From NCBI RefSeq assembly GCF_039532215.1, contig NZ_BAAARN010000004.1, positions 392,106 through 456,105 of the forward strand: a stretch of DNA of 64,000 nt, read 5' to 3'. This DNA comes from Pedococcus aerophilus. GTDB lineage: Bacteria > Actinomycetota > Actinomycetes > Actinomycetales > Dermatophilaceae. The position numbers and the translations under genes are program-made. Under the pieces are notes generated by a model. That model did no database searches, was not told where the DNA came from, and saw only the letters and a program-made list of their open reading frames with translations. Of this stretch, positions 8,289 to 19,532 are shown piece by piece (the first letter of the stretch is position 1; every line of letters starts with the position of its first letter).

Positions 8289-8334
8289 GGTGTGCCGCCT
8301 CCTTGCGGTCGCCGTGCGCTGGGGTTGGCCAGTG

Positions 8335-9198
8335 CTACGGCAGGGTCAGGATCTCGTTGCCGCTGTCGGTGATGAGGATGGTGTGCTCGAACTGCGCCGA
8401 CCGGCGGCGGTCCTTGGTGACCACGGTCCAGCCGTCGTCCCACATGTCCCACTCAGGGGTGCCGAGGTTGAGCATCGGCTCGATGGTGAAGGTCATGCCC
8501 GGCTCGATGGTCGTCGCGTACGACGGCGCCGCGTCGTAGTGCGGGATGATCAGGCCGCCGTGGAACGACGTCCCGATCCCGTGGCCGGTGAAGTCACGGA
8601 CGACGCCGTACCCGAATCGTCTCGCGTAGCTCTGGATGACCCGGCCGATGATGTTGATCTCGCGACCGGGCACGGCGGCCTTGATGCCGCGCATCATCGC
8701 CTCGTGGGTGCGCTCGACGAGCAGGCGGGACTCCTCGTCGACGTCGCCGCACAGGTAGGTGGCGTCGGTGTCGCCGTGCACGCCGCCGATGAACGCGGTG
8801 ATGTCGATGTTGACGATGTCGCCGTCCTCGAGGGGACGGCTGTCCGGGATGCCGTGGCAGACGACCTCGTTGACCGAGGTGCACAACGACTTCGGGAAGC
8901 CCTTGTAGCCCAGCGTCGAGGGGTAGGCGCCGTGATCCATGAGGAACTCGTGCCCGACGCGGTCGACCTCGTCGGTCGTCACCCCGGGGGCGATGACGGC
9001 GGCCGCTGCGGCCATGGCCTGCGCGGCGATCCGACCGGCGACCCGCATCTTCTCGATGGTCTCGGCGTCCTTGACGTCGCCGCCCTCCTCACGCTTCGGG
9101 GCGGGCTTGTCGACGTACTCCGGCCGCTCGATCGTCGCAGGGACGGGCCGACGCGGCGACACCTCGCCCGGGGCCACGCTTGCGTAGGTCAACGGCAT
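8335..9198 (-). CDS. map: Methionine aminopeptidase, type I
   Basis: 287-aa enzyme that removes the initiator Met from new proteins. The metal ligands of the pita-bread fold are visible: two Asp in [18 protein letters not shown], His in [11 protein letters not shown], Glu in MTFTIEP and Glu in QFEHTILI. It has the N-terminal extension (about 40 residues) common in actinobacterial MetAP. The ATG at 9198 is preferred over a TTG further upstream because a TAGACT -10 lies exactly 7 bases before it, implying a leaderless mRNA. The neighbouring 62-residue gene is divergent. Confidence 0.93.
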   Translation of the reverse strand: MPLTYASVAPGEVSPRRPVPATIERPEYVDKPAPKREEGGDVKDAETIEKMRVAGRIAAQAMAAAAAVIAPGVTTDEVDRVGHEFLMDHGAYPSTLGYKGFPKSLCTSVNEVVCHGIPDSRPLEDGDIVNIDITAFIGGVHGDTDATYLCGDVDEESRLLVERTHEAMMRGIKAAVPGREINIIGRVIQSYARRFGYGVVRDFTGHGIGTSFHGGLIIPHYDAAPSYATTIEPGMTFTIEPMLNLGTPEWDMWDDGWTVVTKDRRRSAQFEHTILITDSGNEILTLP

Positions 9199-9205
9199 AC
9201 GGTGG

Positions 9206-9211
9206 AGTCTA
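9206..9211 (-). promoter_or_regulatory. Leaderless -10 element of map
   Basis: TAGACT on the minus strand lies 7 bases before the map ATG. The sequence 17 bases further up, CTCGAC, is only a weak -35. The spacing places the transcription start on the start codon. Confidence 0.55.
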
Positions 9212-9248
9212 GAGAGGTCCACAGATCCGTCGAGTTGGAGGCACCCCC

Positions 9249-9437
9249 ATGGCTTACTGGTTCAACGTCGATACCCACCAGGTCGAGAGCGACGACGACA
9301 AGAGCCAGGGCGCCCAGCTCATGGGCCCCTACGACTCGCAGGAGGCTGCCGCGTCGGCCCTCGAGAGCGCGAAGAAGAACACCGAGGACTGGGACGCCGA
9401 GGACAGGGCCTGGAACGAGGGCACCGCCGACTCCTAG
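9249..9437 (+). CDS. Small acidic conserved hypothetical protein (62 aa)
   Basis: 62-aa protein beginning [12 protein letters not shown] with a central [19 protein letters not shown] helix and an acidic, Trp-containing end. Similar small actinobacterial proteins are sometimes labelled SPOR-like or, wrongly, methionine aminopeptidase because they sit next to map (recollection). GGAGG lies 7 bases before the ATG. It is divergent from map. The TAG stop is inside the first copy of a 13-bp tandem repeat. Function unknown. Confidence 0.75.
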   Translation: MAYWFNVDTHQVESDDDKSQGAQLMGPYDSQEAAASALESAKKNTEDWDAEDRAWNEGTADS

Positions 9438-9478
9438 TCCTCGTGGCTAGTCCTCGTGGCTAGTCCTCGTGGCTAGTC
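9434..9478. repeat. 13-bp tandem repeat carrying stops in all six frames
   Basis: CTAGTCCTCGTGG is repeated three times (9434-9446, 9447-9459, 9460-9472) and followed by a partial copy (CTAGTC). Each CTAG gives a TAG on both strands, and the 13-base period moves it through every frame. The first copy provides the stop of the 62-aa gene and the last partial copy the stop of the convergent methyltransferase gene. Confidence 0.9.
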
Positions 9479-10099
9479 GTTGAGCCGGTGGACGGAGACG
9501 GCGTACCCGCCGCCGTCCACCCACGGCGTCTTCTCCCACGTGGCGTAGCGGCGCAGGAACGACAGTCCGGCGACCTCGCACGCCCGGTCGTAGTCGACCA
9601 GGGGTGTGACGGGGCACCCGTCCGGGAGGTGGGCGGCATCGAGCCCGAAACCCGCCACGAGGAAACCGCCAGGCTGCAGGTGGGCCGCGATCCGCTGGAC
9701 GGCTGCGAGCAGGGTGCCCGGCGCCAGCAGGGGCACGACGTTGCCCGCGAGGACCGCGAGCTCGAACGCCTGCGACCGCAGCTGCATCCGACTGAGGTCC
9801 TGGCGCACCCACGTCGTGGCCGGGTCGCGCTGCTCGGCAACGTCCACCATCTCGGCGTCGGCGTCCACACCGACGCAGGGGTACCCCAGGGCGGTCAGCT
9901 GGGTGGCCACCCGGCCGGTGCCGCACCCTGCGTCGAGCACCCGCACCGGCGGCGCGACGAGGGAGGCGACGAACGACGCCTCGCCGTGGATGTCGACACC
10001 GCTGGCGGCGAGGTCGTCGAAGCGCTGCTGGTAGGCGGAGGCTGCACCCGGGCCGCCGGACACCTCGGACCACCGCGTACGGGGCTCCATCTCGGTCAT
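9473..10099 (-). CDS. Class I SAM-dependent methyltransferase
   Basis: 208-aa methyltransferase. The SAM-binding motif I is RVLDAGCGTGRVATQL, the acidic residue after beta-2 is in CVGVDADAEMV, and post-motif segments QDLSRMQL and LAVLAGNVVPLL are recognisable. I chose the ATG at 10099 (MTEMEPRTRW) because AGAGGGA precedes it; the longer open frame adds 16 residues without support. It lies about 90 bases downstream of fgd on the same strand and may be cotranscribed. The methyl acceptor is unknown. Confidence 0.85.
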   Translation of the reverse strand: MTEMEPRTRWSEVSGGPGAASAYQQRFDDLAASGVDIHGEASFVASLVAPPVRVLDAGCGTGRVATQLTALGYPCVGVDADAEMVDVAEQRDPATTWVRQDLSRMQLRSQAFELAVLAGNVVPLLAPGTLLAAVQRIAAHLQPGGFLVAGFGLDAAHLPDGCPVTPLVDYDRACEVAGLSFLRRYATWEKTPWVDGGGYAVSVHRLND

Positions 10100-10187
10100 C
10101 GTCGTCCCTCTCGTCCGCTGCCGGTCCGCTGGAGTGCGTTCAGCCACCCCCAGCGTAGATTCGCTTGGGGCGCAGGGGAACCGGCGA

Positions 10188-11195
10188 TCAGCCGAGTTCG
10201 CGCAGACCGGGCAGCACCCGGTCGGCGAAGGTCGTGAGGAAACGGGACTGGTCCGCGCCCGGTCCGTGGAACACGAGGTGGTTGAACCCGAGGTCGACGT
10301 AGGGCTTCACCTTGGCGACGACCTCCTCCGGGTCGTCGGTGACGATCCAGCGCGAGGCGACCTGCTCGTCCGGGAGCTCGTCGCCGAGGCGCTCCATCTC
10401 CATCGGGTCGGTGGTGCCGTGCTTCTGCTCGGCGGTGAGGGACAACGCGGCCCAGAAACGGCAGTTCGCCACGGCCTGCTCGCGGTCCGGGTCCCAGGAG
10501 AGCTTCACCTCGATCATCCGGTCGAGGTCGTCGCGGGTGCGCCCGGACTTTGCGAGGCCCTCGTCGACGGCCGGGAGTAGCTTGTCGCGGTAGAGCTCCT
10601 CGCCCTTGCCCGAGGTGCAGATGAAGCCGTCACCGGAGCGACCGGCGTACCGTGCGACCAGGGGACCGCCTGCGGCGACGTAGACCGGCACGGGCTGGTC
10701 CGGCTTGTCGTAGATCGTCGCGTCCGTGGTCCGGTAGTACTCGCCCTCGAAGGTGACCCGGTCCTCGGTCCAGAGCCTGCGCATGAGCGTGACCGCCTCG
10801 CGCAGCCGCGCGAACCGCTCCTTGAACTCGGGCCACTCGTCGACGGACCCGACGACGACCTCGTTGAGGGCCTCACCGGTCCCGATCCCGAGCATGAGGC
10901 GCCCCGGCTGCAACGAGGCGAGGGTGCCGAACGCCTGCGCCACGACGGCCGGGTTGTAGCGGAAGGTCGGCGTCATCACGGACGTGCCGAGCTGGACGCG
11001 CTCCGTGCGCTCCCCGACGGCGGCGAGCCAGGCCAGCGAGAAGGGGGCGTGGCCCCCGTGGTGGCGCCACGGCTGGAAGTGGTCGGAGACCATCACGCTG
11101 TCGAGGCCGACCTGCTCGGCCTGGACGGCGAAGTCCAGCAGGTCGCGGGGGGAGAACTGTTCGGCGGAGGCCTTGTAGCCGATGCGCAGCGTCAT
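10188..11195 (-). CDS. fgd: F420-dependent glucose-6-phosphate dehydrogenase
   Basis: 335-aa luciferase-like TIM-barrel enzyme that oxidises glucose-6-phosphate and reduces cofactor F420, supplying reduced F420. The sequence follows the mycobacterial Fgd1 protein almost block for block: [14 protein letters not shown] at the N-terminus, [39 protein letters not shown] and [14 protein letters not shown]. The length (335 against 336 in Mycobacterium, from memory) supports the ATG at 11195. Its presence implies that the organism makes F420. Confidence 0.95.
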   Translation of the reverse strand: MTLRIGYKASAEQFSPRDLLDFAVQAEQVGLDSVMVSDHFQPWRHHGGHAPFSLAWLAAVGERTERVQLGTSVMTPTFRYNPAVVAQAFGTLASLQPGRLMLGIGTGEALNEVVVGSVDEWPEFKERFARLREAVTLMRRLWTEDRVTFEGEYYRTTDATIYDKPDQPVPVYVAAGGPLVARYAGRSGDGFICTSGKGEELYRDKLLPAVDEGLAKSGRTRDDLDRMIEVKLSWDPDREQAVANCRFWAALSLTAEQKHGTTDPMEMERLGDELPDEQVASRWIVTDDPEEVVAKVKPYVDLGFNHLVFHGPGADQSRFLTTFADRVLPGLRELG

Positions 11196-11246
11196 GACCC
11201 CACCGTATGCCGCGGGCGACCCCGGTGCTCGTGGCAGGCTCGGACG

Positions 11247-12548
11247 ATGACCCCTTCACCGCCGGCCCTCACCGACCTCGAGCGCCGGGTCCTCGCGGCG
11301 ATCGACGAGGACACCCTGCTCGCCGACCTCGCGGCCCTCGTCGCGACTGCACCCGTCGGCGGCACCACCGGGGAGGTCGCCGTGCAGCGCTGGTGTGCCG
11401 AGCGCCTGCGCGGGCTCGGCCTGGACGTGCACGAGTGGGACGTCGACCTGTCGTCGGAGCAGCAGCGACCTGACTTCCCCGGGATGGAGGTCGAGCGCGA
11501 GCGGCTGGTCGCGGTGGTTGGCACGTGGGGCGAGAGCCATGACCGCCGGCAGCCTGCGCTGGTGCTCTGCGGGCACACCGACGTCGTGCCGGTCGAGGAC
11601 CGGGCCCGTTGGCGCACCGACCCGTTCGCCCTGCACCTCGCGCAGGGCACCGCCACGGGTCGGGGCGTGTGCGACATGCTCGGCGGCGTCGCGGCGGTCC
11701 TGGCCGCGGTGCGCGCGGTGACGGCCGCCGGTGCCCACGCGACCCGTCCGATGGCGGTGCACCTGGTCAGTGGCGAGGAGGACGGCGGGGTGGGCGCGTT
11801 CGCGACCCTGCGCGCCGGCCACCGTGGCGACGCATGCGTCATCGCCGAGCCCACTGGTGGCGCGGTCATCCCTGCCAACGCGGGCTCGTTGACGTTCCGG
11901 GTCGAGGTCGAGGGCCGGGCGGCGCACGGCTCGACCCGCACCCTGGGCGAGAGCGCACTGGACCACCTCGGCGTCGTCCAGGAGTGCCTGCGCGACCTGG
12001 AGTCCCGCCGCAACGCCGAGGCGCCGGATGCGTTCCGCCACCTCGACCTGGTGGCACCGATCTCGATCGGGGTCGTGCGGTCGGGGACTTGGGCCAGCAC
12101 CGTCCCCGACCTCCTCGTGGCGGAGGGGAGGTATGGCGTCCTGCCGGGCGAGGGACTGGACGACGCCCGGCGGGTGTTCGAGCAGGCCGTCTCCGGGCTC
12201 GCCGGTCGTGACCGCTGGCTGGCCGAGCACCCGGTCCGGGTCAGCTGGCCCGGTGGGGCCTTCGCACCGGGGGCGCTGCCCGACGGCGACGCGCTGCTCG
12301 CGGAGACCGTGGGGGCGGTGACGGGAGCCGGCTCCCCGGCGCCCCGGGTCGAAGGGGCCCCCTACGGGTCGGACCTGCGCCACTACGCCGCCCACGGCGT
12401 GCCGACCCTGCAGTACGGGCCGGGGGAGCTGCGCCAGGCCCACGCCGTCGACGAGTCGGTCCCCGTGGCCGAGCTGGTCAGCTGTGCCCGCTCCTACGCC
12501 CTGCTCGTCCTGCGACGGTGCGTGGCACCGCCGCAGGACGAGACCTGA
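11247..12548 (+). CDS. M20-family metallopeptidase (ArgE/DapE/CPG2-like)
   Basis: 433-aa zinc amidohydrolase. The metal-ligand motif GHTDVVPVE, the bridging-Asp region CDMLGG (usually DMKGG), GEEDGG with the catalytic and metal Glu, and EPTGG are in the usual order, with the dimerisation domain from about residue 200. It probably deacylates an N-acyl amino acid or a dipeptide; which one cannot be told. The start at ATG 11247 is chosen because the family homology begins there; the upstream extension is antisense to fgd. It ends 4 bases from the convergent metallopeptidase gene. Confidence 0.85.
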   Translation: MTPSPPALTDLERRVLAAIDEDTLLADLAALVATAPVGGTTGEVAVQRWCAERLRGLGLDVHEWDVDLSSEQQRPDFPGMEVERERLVAVVGTWGESHDRRQPALVLCGHTDVVPVEDRARWRTDPFALHLAQGTATGRGVCDMLGGVAAVLAAVRAVTAAGAHATRPMAVHLVSGEEDGGVGAFATLRAGHRGDACVIAEPTGGAVIPANAGSLTFRVEVEGRAAHGSTRTLGESALDHLGVVQECLRDLESRRNAEAPDAFRHLDLVAPISIGVVRSGTWASTVPDLLVAEGRYGVLPGEGLDDARRVFEQAVSGLAGRDRWLAEHPVRVSWPGGAFAPGALPDGDALLAETVGAVTGAGSPAPRVEGAPYGSDLRHYAAHGVPTLQYGPGELRQAHAVDESVPVAELVSCARSYALLVLRRCVAPPQDET

Positions 12549-12552
12549 GGAG

Positions 12553-13614
12553 CTAGAAGACGATCCCGCGCGCGGCGAACCGGTCCTTGACGAGGGCGGC
12601 GGCAGCCGCTCCGTCCTTGGCCAGTGCCTCCTGATAGGTGGCCTTGGCAGCCGCCGAGAAGCTCGTCCCCGCGGCATACGAGAACTGGCTGTTGATGAGC
12701 GTGCGGTCCCAGGCGGCCGTGGTCTTGCCGAGGGCGACGTAGCCCTTGCGGATCTCCCACAGGGCCTGGCTCCAGATCTGGCCGTCGTAGTGGACCTCGC
12801 CCTTCTTGTCGGCGACCGTCAGGTTGAGGTCGAAGCGCCGGATGCAGTGCGGCGCAGCGGTGTACGAGGTCGCGTCCCAGTCCATCGGGCAGGCCTCCTC
12901 GGCCTTGACGGGCCAGCCGTACTGCTTCGCCGCAGCCAGGCCCACCGAGACGGCCAGGTAGTCGCCGAAGGACTCGCCGATCGAGCCGGCCTCCTCGCTG
13001 GTGCCGTACCCGGGGACCTGCGAGGCGTGCACGGCGTGGCCGTACTCGTGCACGATGACCTCGGCGTCCTCCGCGTCGTCCACGCCTCCCTTGCCGAGGC
13101 GGATCCGGTACGGCTTGTCGGTCTGGTACGAGTTGTCGCCGCCGTACTGGTCGATCTTCACGGCGAACGACTGCTTGACGATCCCCGGCAGGGTCGACCC
13201 GAACCCGAGCCCCTGGAGGTACTCCTGCGCCTGGTTGACCCAGAAGTAGGCCATCACCTGCTCGAACTGGTCCTGGTGGCGGGTGTAGCGGAAGGTGTTG
13301 GCCGTGCTGTACGCCGGCGTCCCCGTCGCGGACTGGACGGTGACCCACGCGCCGCGCAGGTAGCCCGAGCCGTCGAGGTTGCGCAGGGGAACCGTGGCGT
13401 AGGCGGAGGCCGGCACCGCGGCGTCCGCGTCCTTCTGGTCGGTGAGGCCCTGGTCGCCCGTGGACTGCACGGGGTTGACCATGAAGACCGAGCCGGTGCC
13501 GGTGGCGCTGTTGCTACCGGCCTTGGTGGCCTGGGCGGGGGCTGCGGCGAGGCACAGGGCGAGCGCGGTCGCGCCGACCGCGGCCAGGGATGCGGTGCGT
13601 CGGGTGTGGGTCAC
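12553..13614 (-). CDS. Secreted zinc metallopeptidase (gluzincin, M36/M4-like)
   Basis: 353-aa exported protein with a Sec signal peptide (residues 1-29, ending AAAPAQA). The zinc site is HEYGH (His189, Glu190, His193), and the third ligand is probably Glu214 in SIGESFGDY, the arrangement of fungalysin/thermolysin-like enzymes. It lacks long C-terminal domains. GTG 13614 follows GGAGGA. It is a single gene, with a convergent M20 gene downstream and no obvious terminator in the 4-base gap. The substrate is unknown, probably extracellular protein. Confidence 0.8.
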   Translation of the reverse strand: MTHTRRTASLAAVGATALALCLAAAPAQATKAGSNSATGTGSVFMVNPVQSTGDQGLTDQKDADAAVPASAYATVPLRNLDGSGYLRGAWVTVQSATGTPAYSTANTFRYTRHQDQFEQVMAYFWVNQAQEYLQGLGFGSTLPGIVKQSFAVKIDQYGGDNSYQTDKPYRIRLGKGGVDDAEDAEVIVHEYGHAVHASQVPGYGTSEEAGSIGESFGDYLAVSVGLAAAKQYGWPVKAEEACPMDWDATSYTAAPHCIRRFDLNLTVADKKGEVHYDGQIWSQALWEIRKGYVALGKTTAAWDRTLINSQFSYAAGTSFSAAAKATYQEALAKDGAAAAALVKDRFAARGIVF

Positions 13615-13757
13615 GAAGGTCCTCCGATGACGACGAGGGGGGTCGGCCCGGTGCGGGATGGCCCGGGTCCTCGGGGGACGTTAGCCCCGCCGACCGGCCC
13701 ATGGGCTCCTACCGATGGGCGAGTTCTGCACCGGCACAACGCGACCGGCCACGCGCC

Positions 13758-14636
13758 CTACTCCGCGAAGGAGTGCTCGCCCGCCGGGAACGCGCCGGAG
13801 GCGACGTCCGCGGCATACGCGGCGGCGGCCCGGCCGAGCTCACCACGGAGGTCGGCGTACTTCTTGACGAACCGCGGGGCCTTGCCCCCACGCAGCCCGG
13901 CCATGTCCTGCCACACGAGGACCTGGGCGTCGCACTCCGGCCCGGCGCCGATGCCGATCGTCGGGATCGACAGCACCTCGGTCACCCGCGCGGCCAGCGG
14001 CGCCGGCACCATCTCCATGACGACGGCGAAGCAGCCGGCCTCCTGGAGCGCCAGGGCGTCCTCGACGAGCCGGTCGGCGGTGTCGCCGCGGCCCTGGACC
14101 TTGTAGCCGCCGAGGACGTGCTCGCTCTGCGGGGTGAACCCGATGTGCCCCATGACGGGGATGCCGGCGCGGACGAGCAGCTCGACCTCGGGCACCATCG
14201 GCGCACCACCCTCGAGCTTCACCGCGTGGGCCATGCCCTCCTTCATGAACCGCGTCGCCGTGGCCAGCGCCTGTTGCGGGCTGGCCTGGTACGAGCCGAA
14301 GGGCAGGTCGGCGACGACCATCGCGCGCCGGGCCGCCGAGGTCACCGCACGCACGAGCGGCACGAGGTGGTCGACGGTGACGGGAACGGTGGTCTCGAAC
14401 CCGTAGACGTTGTTGCCGGCCGAGTCACCGACGAGCAGCACGGGGATCCCGGCCTCGTCGAAGATCTCCGCGGAGTACATGTCGTAGGCCGTGAGCATGG
14501 CCCACTTCTCGCCGCGCTCCTTCATGGCCTGCAGGTGCGGGATGCGCACCCGTCGCTGCGGTGCTGCCTGCACACCGGTGCCGTAGGGAGCGGTGACCTC
14601 GGGGGAGGACGTGGGGGAGGTGGGATGCTCACTCAT
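13758..14636 (-). CDS. panB: 3-methyl-2-oxobutanoate hydroxymethyltransferase
   Basis: 292-aa TIM-barrel enzyme of pantothenate synthesis; it makes ketopantoate from 2-oxoisovalerate and methylene-tetrahydrofolate. Signatures are [35 protein letters not shown] and the C-terminal [14 protein letters not shown]. The 25-residue N-terminal tail is typical of actinobacterial forms. panC and panD are not nearby. It follows nadE on the same strand 39 bases downstream, so these cofactor-synthesis genes may share a transcript. Confidence 0.95.
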   Translation of the reverse strand: MSEHPTSPTSSPEVTAPYGTGVQAAPQRRVRIPHLQAMKERGEKWAMLTAYDMYSAEIFDEAGIPVLLVGDSAGNNVYGFETTVPVTVDHLVPLVRAVTSAARRAMVVADLPFGSYQASPQQALATATRFMKEGMAHAVKLEGGAPMVPEVELLVRAGIPVMGHIGFTPQSEHVLGGYKVQGRGDTADRLVEDALALQEAGCFAVVMEMVPAPLAARVTEVLSIPTIGIGAGPECDAQVLVWQDMAGLRGGKAPRFVKKYADLRGELGRAAAAYAADVASGAFPAGEHSFAE

Positions 14637-14675
14637 GCCCGCATCCTATGCAGCGGCCGTGCCGGGAGCCGGGCG

Positions 14676-16757
<2,082 letters not shown>

Positions 16758-16763
16758 GGCGTG

Positions 16764-16769
16764 AGTCTA
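16764..16769 (-). promoter_or_regulatory. Leaderless -10 element of nadE
   Basis: TAGACT on the minus strand sits 6 bases before the GTG of nadE, the same arrangement as at map and hisD. No convincing -35 is seen. Confidence 0.5.
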
Positions 16770-16779
16770 GGGACGCGGG

Positions 16780-17046
16780 GTGGTCCGGGTCGGTCGACCG
16801 TCGCTGTACCGCGGAAGAGTGCCGGGCGGCGCCGGGCTGGGCTTCGGGCAGGGCCCCGGCCGTGCCGTAGGCGTCGGCGACGCCACCACAGGCGTTAACT
16901 TCGCGTCAATCAGGCGAATGGGTGAATTTCTTTACCGTTCCCAGACCAAATCGGACAATCCACCTGACCCGTTCCCGTGTTTGGGTCGCAGGTGCGCGGT
17001 CCGGACCCAGGTTCGCGCGACGCAATGCCAACTTGGAGGATCTTCA
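16780..17046 (+). promoter_or_regulatory. Upstream region of the immune inhibitor A gene
   Basis: About 270 bases without a gene. The stretch 16895-16975 is markedly richer in A and T than its surroundings (for example GAATTTCTTTACC), as expected of a promoter region, and TTGGAGG (17034-17040) is the ribosome-binding site of the protease gene. I cannot place exact -35 and -10 boxes. Confidence 0.4.
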
Positions 17047-19374
17047 GTGAAGAGACGTTATGTGAGCGTCCTCTCGGGCACGGCCGTGGCTGCGGTCGCC
17101 CTGAGTCTTGCTTCTGCCCCCGCCCAGGCGAAACCCGCCCCGGTCGTGGCACAGGAGCCCAACTACACGAACCGCCCGCACGACCTGCCCAACCCGCTCG
17201 GCGACGCCCAGCGCGACCTGCGCGAGGAGGCCGTCAAGAAGCTCATCAAGGGCGAGGCGACGACCGAGACCCGCGGCGGCGAGCGCGTCATCAAGGTCAA
17301 GGGCAGCACGAACGCCGCGGCCCGCGGCACCAAGGCCGCCAAGGACAAGTACGTGTCCTGGCCCGTGAACCGCGAGGAGGACATCTTCACCGTCCTCGCC
17401 GACTTCGGCAGCAAGACCAAGACCACCACGGGCGGCACGGCCGGTCCGGTGCACAACCAGATCCCGGCGCCGGACCGCAAGTGGGACGGCAGCTCGACGG
17501 ACGACAACTCCACCTACTGGACCAAGGACTTCAACCGCCAGCACTACCTGGACATGATGTTCGGCGAGGGTGAGTCGTTCAAGGACTTCTACACCAAGCT
17601 GTCCAACGGTCGCTTCCTCGCCAAGGGTGACGTCTCGAACTGGGTCTCGGTGCCCTACAACGAGGCCGCCTACGGCAGCAACAAGCAGAGCGACGCCGCC
17701 GGCTACTGGCCGTTCATCGCCGACACCGCCACCGCTTGGTACAACGACCAGAAGGCCCAGGGCAAGACGGACGCCGAGATCAAGACGTACCTGGCGCAGT
17801 TCGACAAGATCGACCGCTACGACTTCGACGGCGACGGCAACTTCAACGAGCCCGACGGCTACATCGACCACTTCCAGGCGATCCACGCCGGTGAGGGCGA
17901 GGAAGCCGGTGGCGGCGCCCAGGGCGAGGACGCCATCTGGTCGCACCGCTGGTACGCCTACTCCAACAACCAGGGCAAGACCGGCCCGGCCGGCAACCTG
18001 CTCGGCGGTGTGCCGCTCGGCAACTCCGGCATGTGGATCGGTGACTACACCACCGAGCCCGAGAACGGTGGCCTCGGGGTGTTCGCCCACGAGTTCGGCC
18101 ACGACCTCGGTCTGCCGGACCTCTACGACACCGCGGGTGGCGACAACGGCACCGGCTTCTGGACGTTGATGTCGGGTGGCTCGTGGCTGAACAAGGGCAC
18201 CGACTCGATCGGCACCACCCCCGGCAACATGGGTGCGTGGGAGAAGCTCCAGCTCGGCTGGCTGGACTACCAGCAGGTCAACCACGGCTTCGACCGCGAC
18301 GTCAAGATCGGCCCGGCCGACCGCGATGACGCCAAGCTGCCGCAGGCCCTGCTCGTCAACCTGCCCGACAAGACCGTGACGACCAGCTACAACAAGCCGC
18401 ACAGTGGCTCGTACGAGTGGTGGGGCGGTTCGGCCGACGGCCTGAACAGCACCCTGCGTCGTTCGATCGACATGACGGGCAAGACCTCCGGGTCGGTCTC
18501 GGCGTGGATGCAGTACAACATCGAGAAGGACTACGACGCCCTCTACGCCGAGGCGTCGACCAACGGTGGAAGCACGTGGGAGCAGGTGGGTGCCCTCGTC
18601 GACGGCCCTGCCGGCAACGCCGCCCTGACGCCGTGGGCCCAGAAGACCTGGGACCTGTCCAAGTACGCGGGCAAGAAGATCGACTTCCGCTTCCGCTACG
18701 CGACTGATGGTGGTCTGCACTACGAGGGCCCGTTCCTCGACGACATCACCATCACCGCGGACGGCGCCACCGTCCTGACCGACACCGTCGAGAACGGCGA
18801 CAACGGCTGGACCGCCAACGGGTTCAAGCGCATGGGTGGGTCGACCTCTGAGGTCGTGCAGCACTACTACCTCGCCGAGAACCGCGTCTACAACGGCTAC
18901 GACAAGACGCTCAAGACGGGCCCGTACAACTTCGGCTGGTCCAACACCCGTCCTGACTGGGTGGAGCGCTTCCCGTACCAGAACGGTCTGCTCGTGACGT
19001 ACGTCGACGGCCAGTACGGCGACAACAACACCAGCGTGCACCCCGGCCACGGCCAGGTGCTCCCGGTGGACGCCCGCTACCTGCCGGTCAAGTTCCCCGA
19101 CGGCACGCTGCTCGGCAACCGCCGCCAGCCGTTCGACGCCACCTTCGGCCAGGAGAAGACCGACGCGGTCACCTTCCACCGCAACGGTGTGCCGACGACG
19201 GTCAAGTCCAGCAAGGCGATCCCGACGTTCTACGACCTCGACAAGAAGAAGTACTGGACTGCGGACAACCCGCAGAACTCGGTGCAGGTCGCAGGTTCGG
19301 GCACCAAGATCACGGTCGCCAAGACGACGAACAACGCGCAGGACATGCTGCTGAAGGTCCGCTTCGACAAGTGA
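17047..19374 (+). CDS. Secreted immune inhibitor A-type M6 metallopeptidase
   Basis: 775-aa exported protease. A signal peptide (KRRYVSVLSG...ASAPAQA) is followed by a propeptide-like region. The catalytic zinc motif is HEFGHDLGLPDLYD (His348, Glu349, His352), and an Asp-rich DFDGDGNFNEPDGY loop around residues 258-271 looks like a calcium site. Immune inhibitor A enzymes of this family degrade host or environmental proteins. GTG 17047 is chosen because GGAGG precedes it and the signal peptide starts there. It uses AAC, AAG and TAC heavily, suggesting high expression. A strong terminator follows at 19425. Confidence 0.92.
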   Translation: MKRRYVSVLSGTAVAAVALSLASAPAQAKPAPVVAQEPNYTNRPHDLPNPLGDAQRDLREEAVKKLIKGEATTETRGGERVIKVKGSTNAAARGTKAAKDKYVSWPVNREEDIFTVLADFGSKTKTTTGGTAGPVHNQIPAPDRKWDGSSTDDNSTYWTKDFNRQHYLDMMFGEGESFKDFYTKLSNGRFLAKGDVSNWVSVPYNEAAYGSNKQSDAAGYWPFIADTATAWYNDQKAQGKTDAEIKTYLAQFDKIDRYDFDGDGNFNEPDGYIDHFQAIHAGEGEEAGGGAQGEDAIWSHRWYAYSNNQGKTGPAGNLLGGVPLGNSGMWIGDYTTEPENGGLGVFAHEFGHDLGLPDLYDTAGGDNGTGFWTLMSGGSWLNKGTDSIGTTPGNMGAWEKLQLGWLDYQQVNHGFDRDVKIGPADRDDAKLPQALLVNLPDKTVTTSYNKPHSGSYEWWGGSADGLNSTLRRSIDMTGKTSGSVSAWMQYNIEKDYDALYAEASTNGGSTWEQVGALVDGPAGNAALTPWAQKTWDLSKYAGKKIDFRFRYATDGGLHYEGPFLDDITITADGATVLTDTVENGDNGWTANGFKRMGGSTSEVVQHYYLAENRVYNGYDKTLKTGPYNFGWSNTRPDWVERFPYQNGLLVTYVDGQYGDNNTSVHPGHGQVLPVDARYLPVKFPDGTLLGNRRQPFDATFGQEKTDAVTFHRNGVPTTVKSSKAIPTFYDLDKKKYWTADNPQNSVQVAGSGTKITVAKTTNNAQDMLLKVRFDK

Positions 19375-19424
19375 CCTCCGACAGTCGTCCGGCACCACCG
19401 GCCGACTGAGCAGCACCGCACGAC

Positions 19425-19459
19425 GAGCAGGGCCCCGGGTCGTCCCCGGGGCCCTGCTC
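19425..19459. terminator. Strong hairpin terminator after the protease gene
   Basis: GAGCAGGGCCCCGGG (19425-19439) and its exact complement (19445-19459) form a 15-bp stem with a 5-base loop, followed by CGTCTCCCTTT. It lies 50 bases past the protease stop. Confidence 0.8.
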
Positions 19460-19532
19460 CGTCTCCCTTTCCAGCTCCCTGCTGCGTGTCCCGGGCCTCG
19501 CGCCCGCCGACGAGGTCAATAGGCTCTGCGGT

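Noticed and set aside
17044..19416. 790-codon minus-strand open frame
   Set aside because: Antisense to the immune inhibitor A gene, which has signal peptide, zinc motif and ribosome-binding site.
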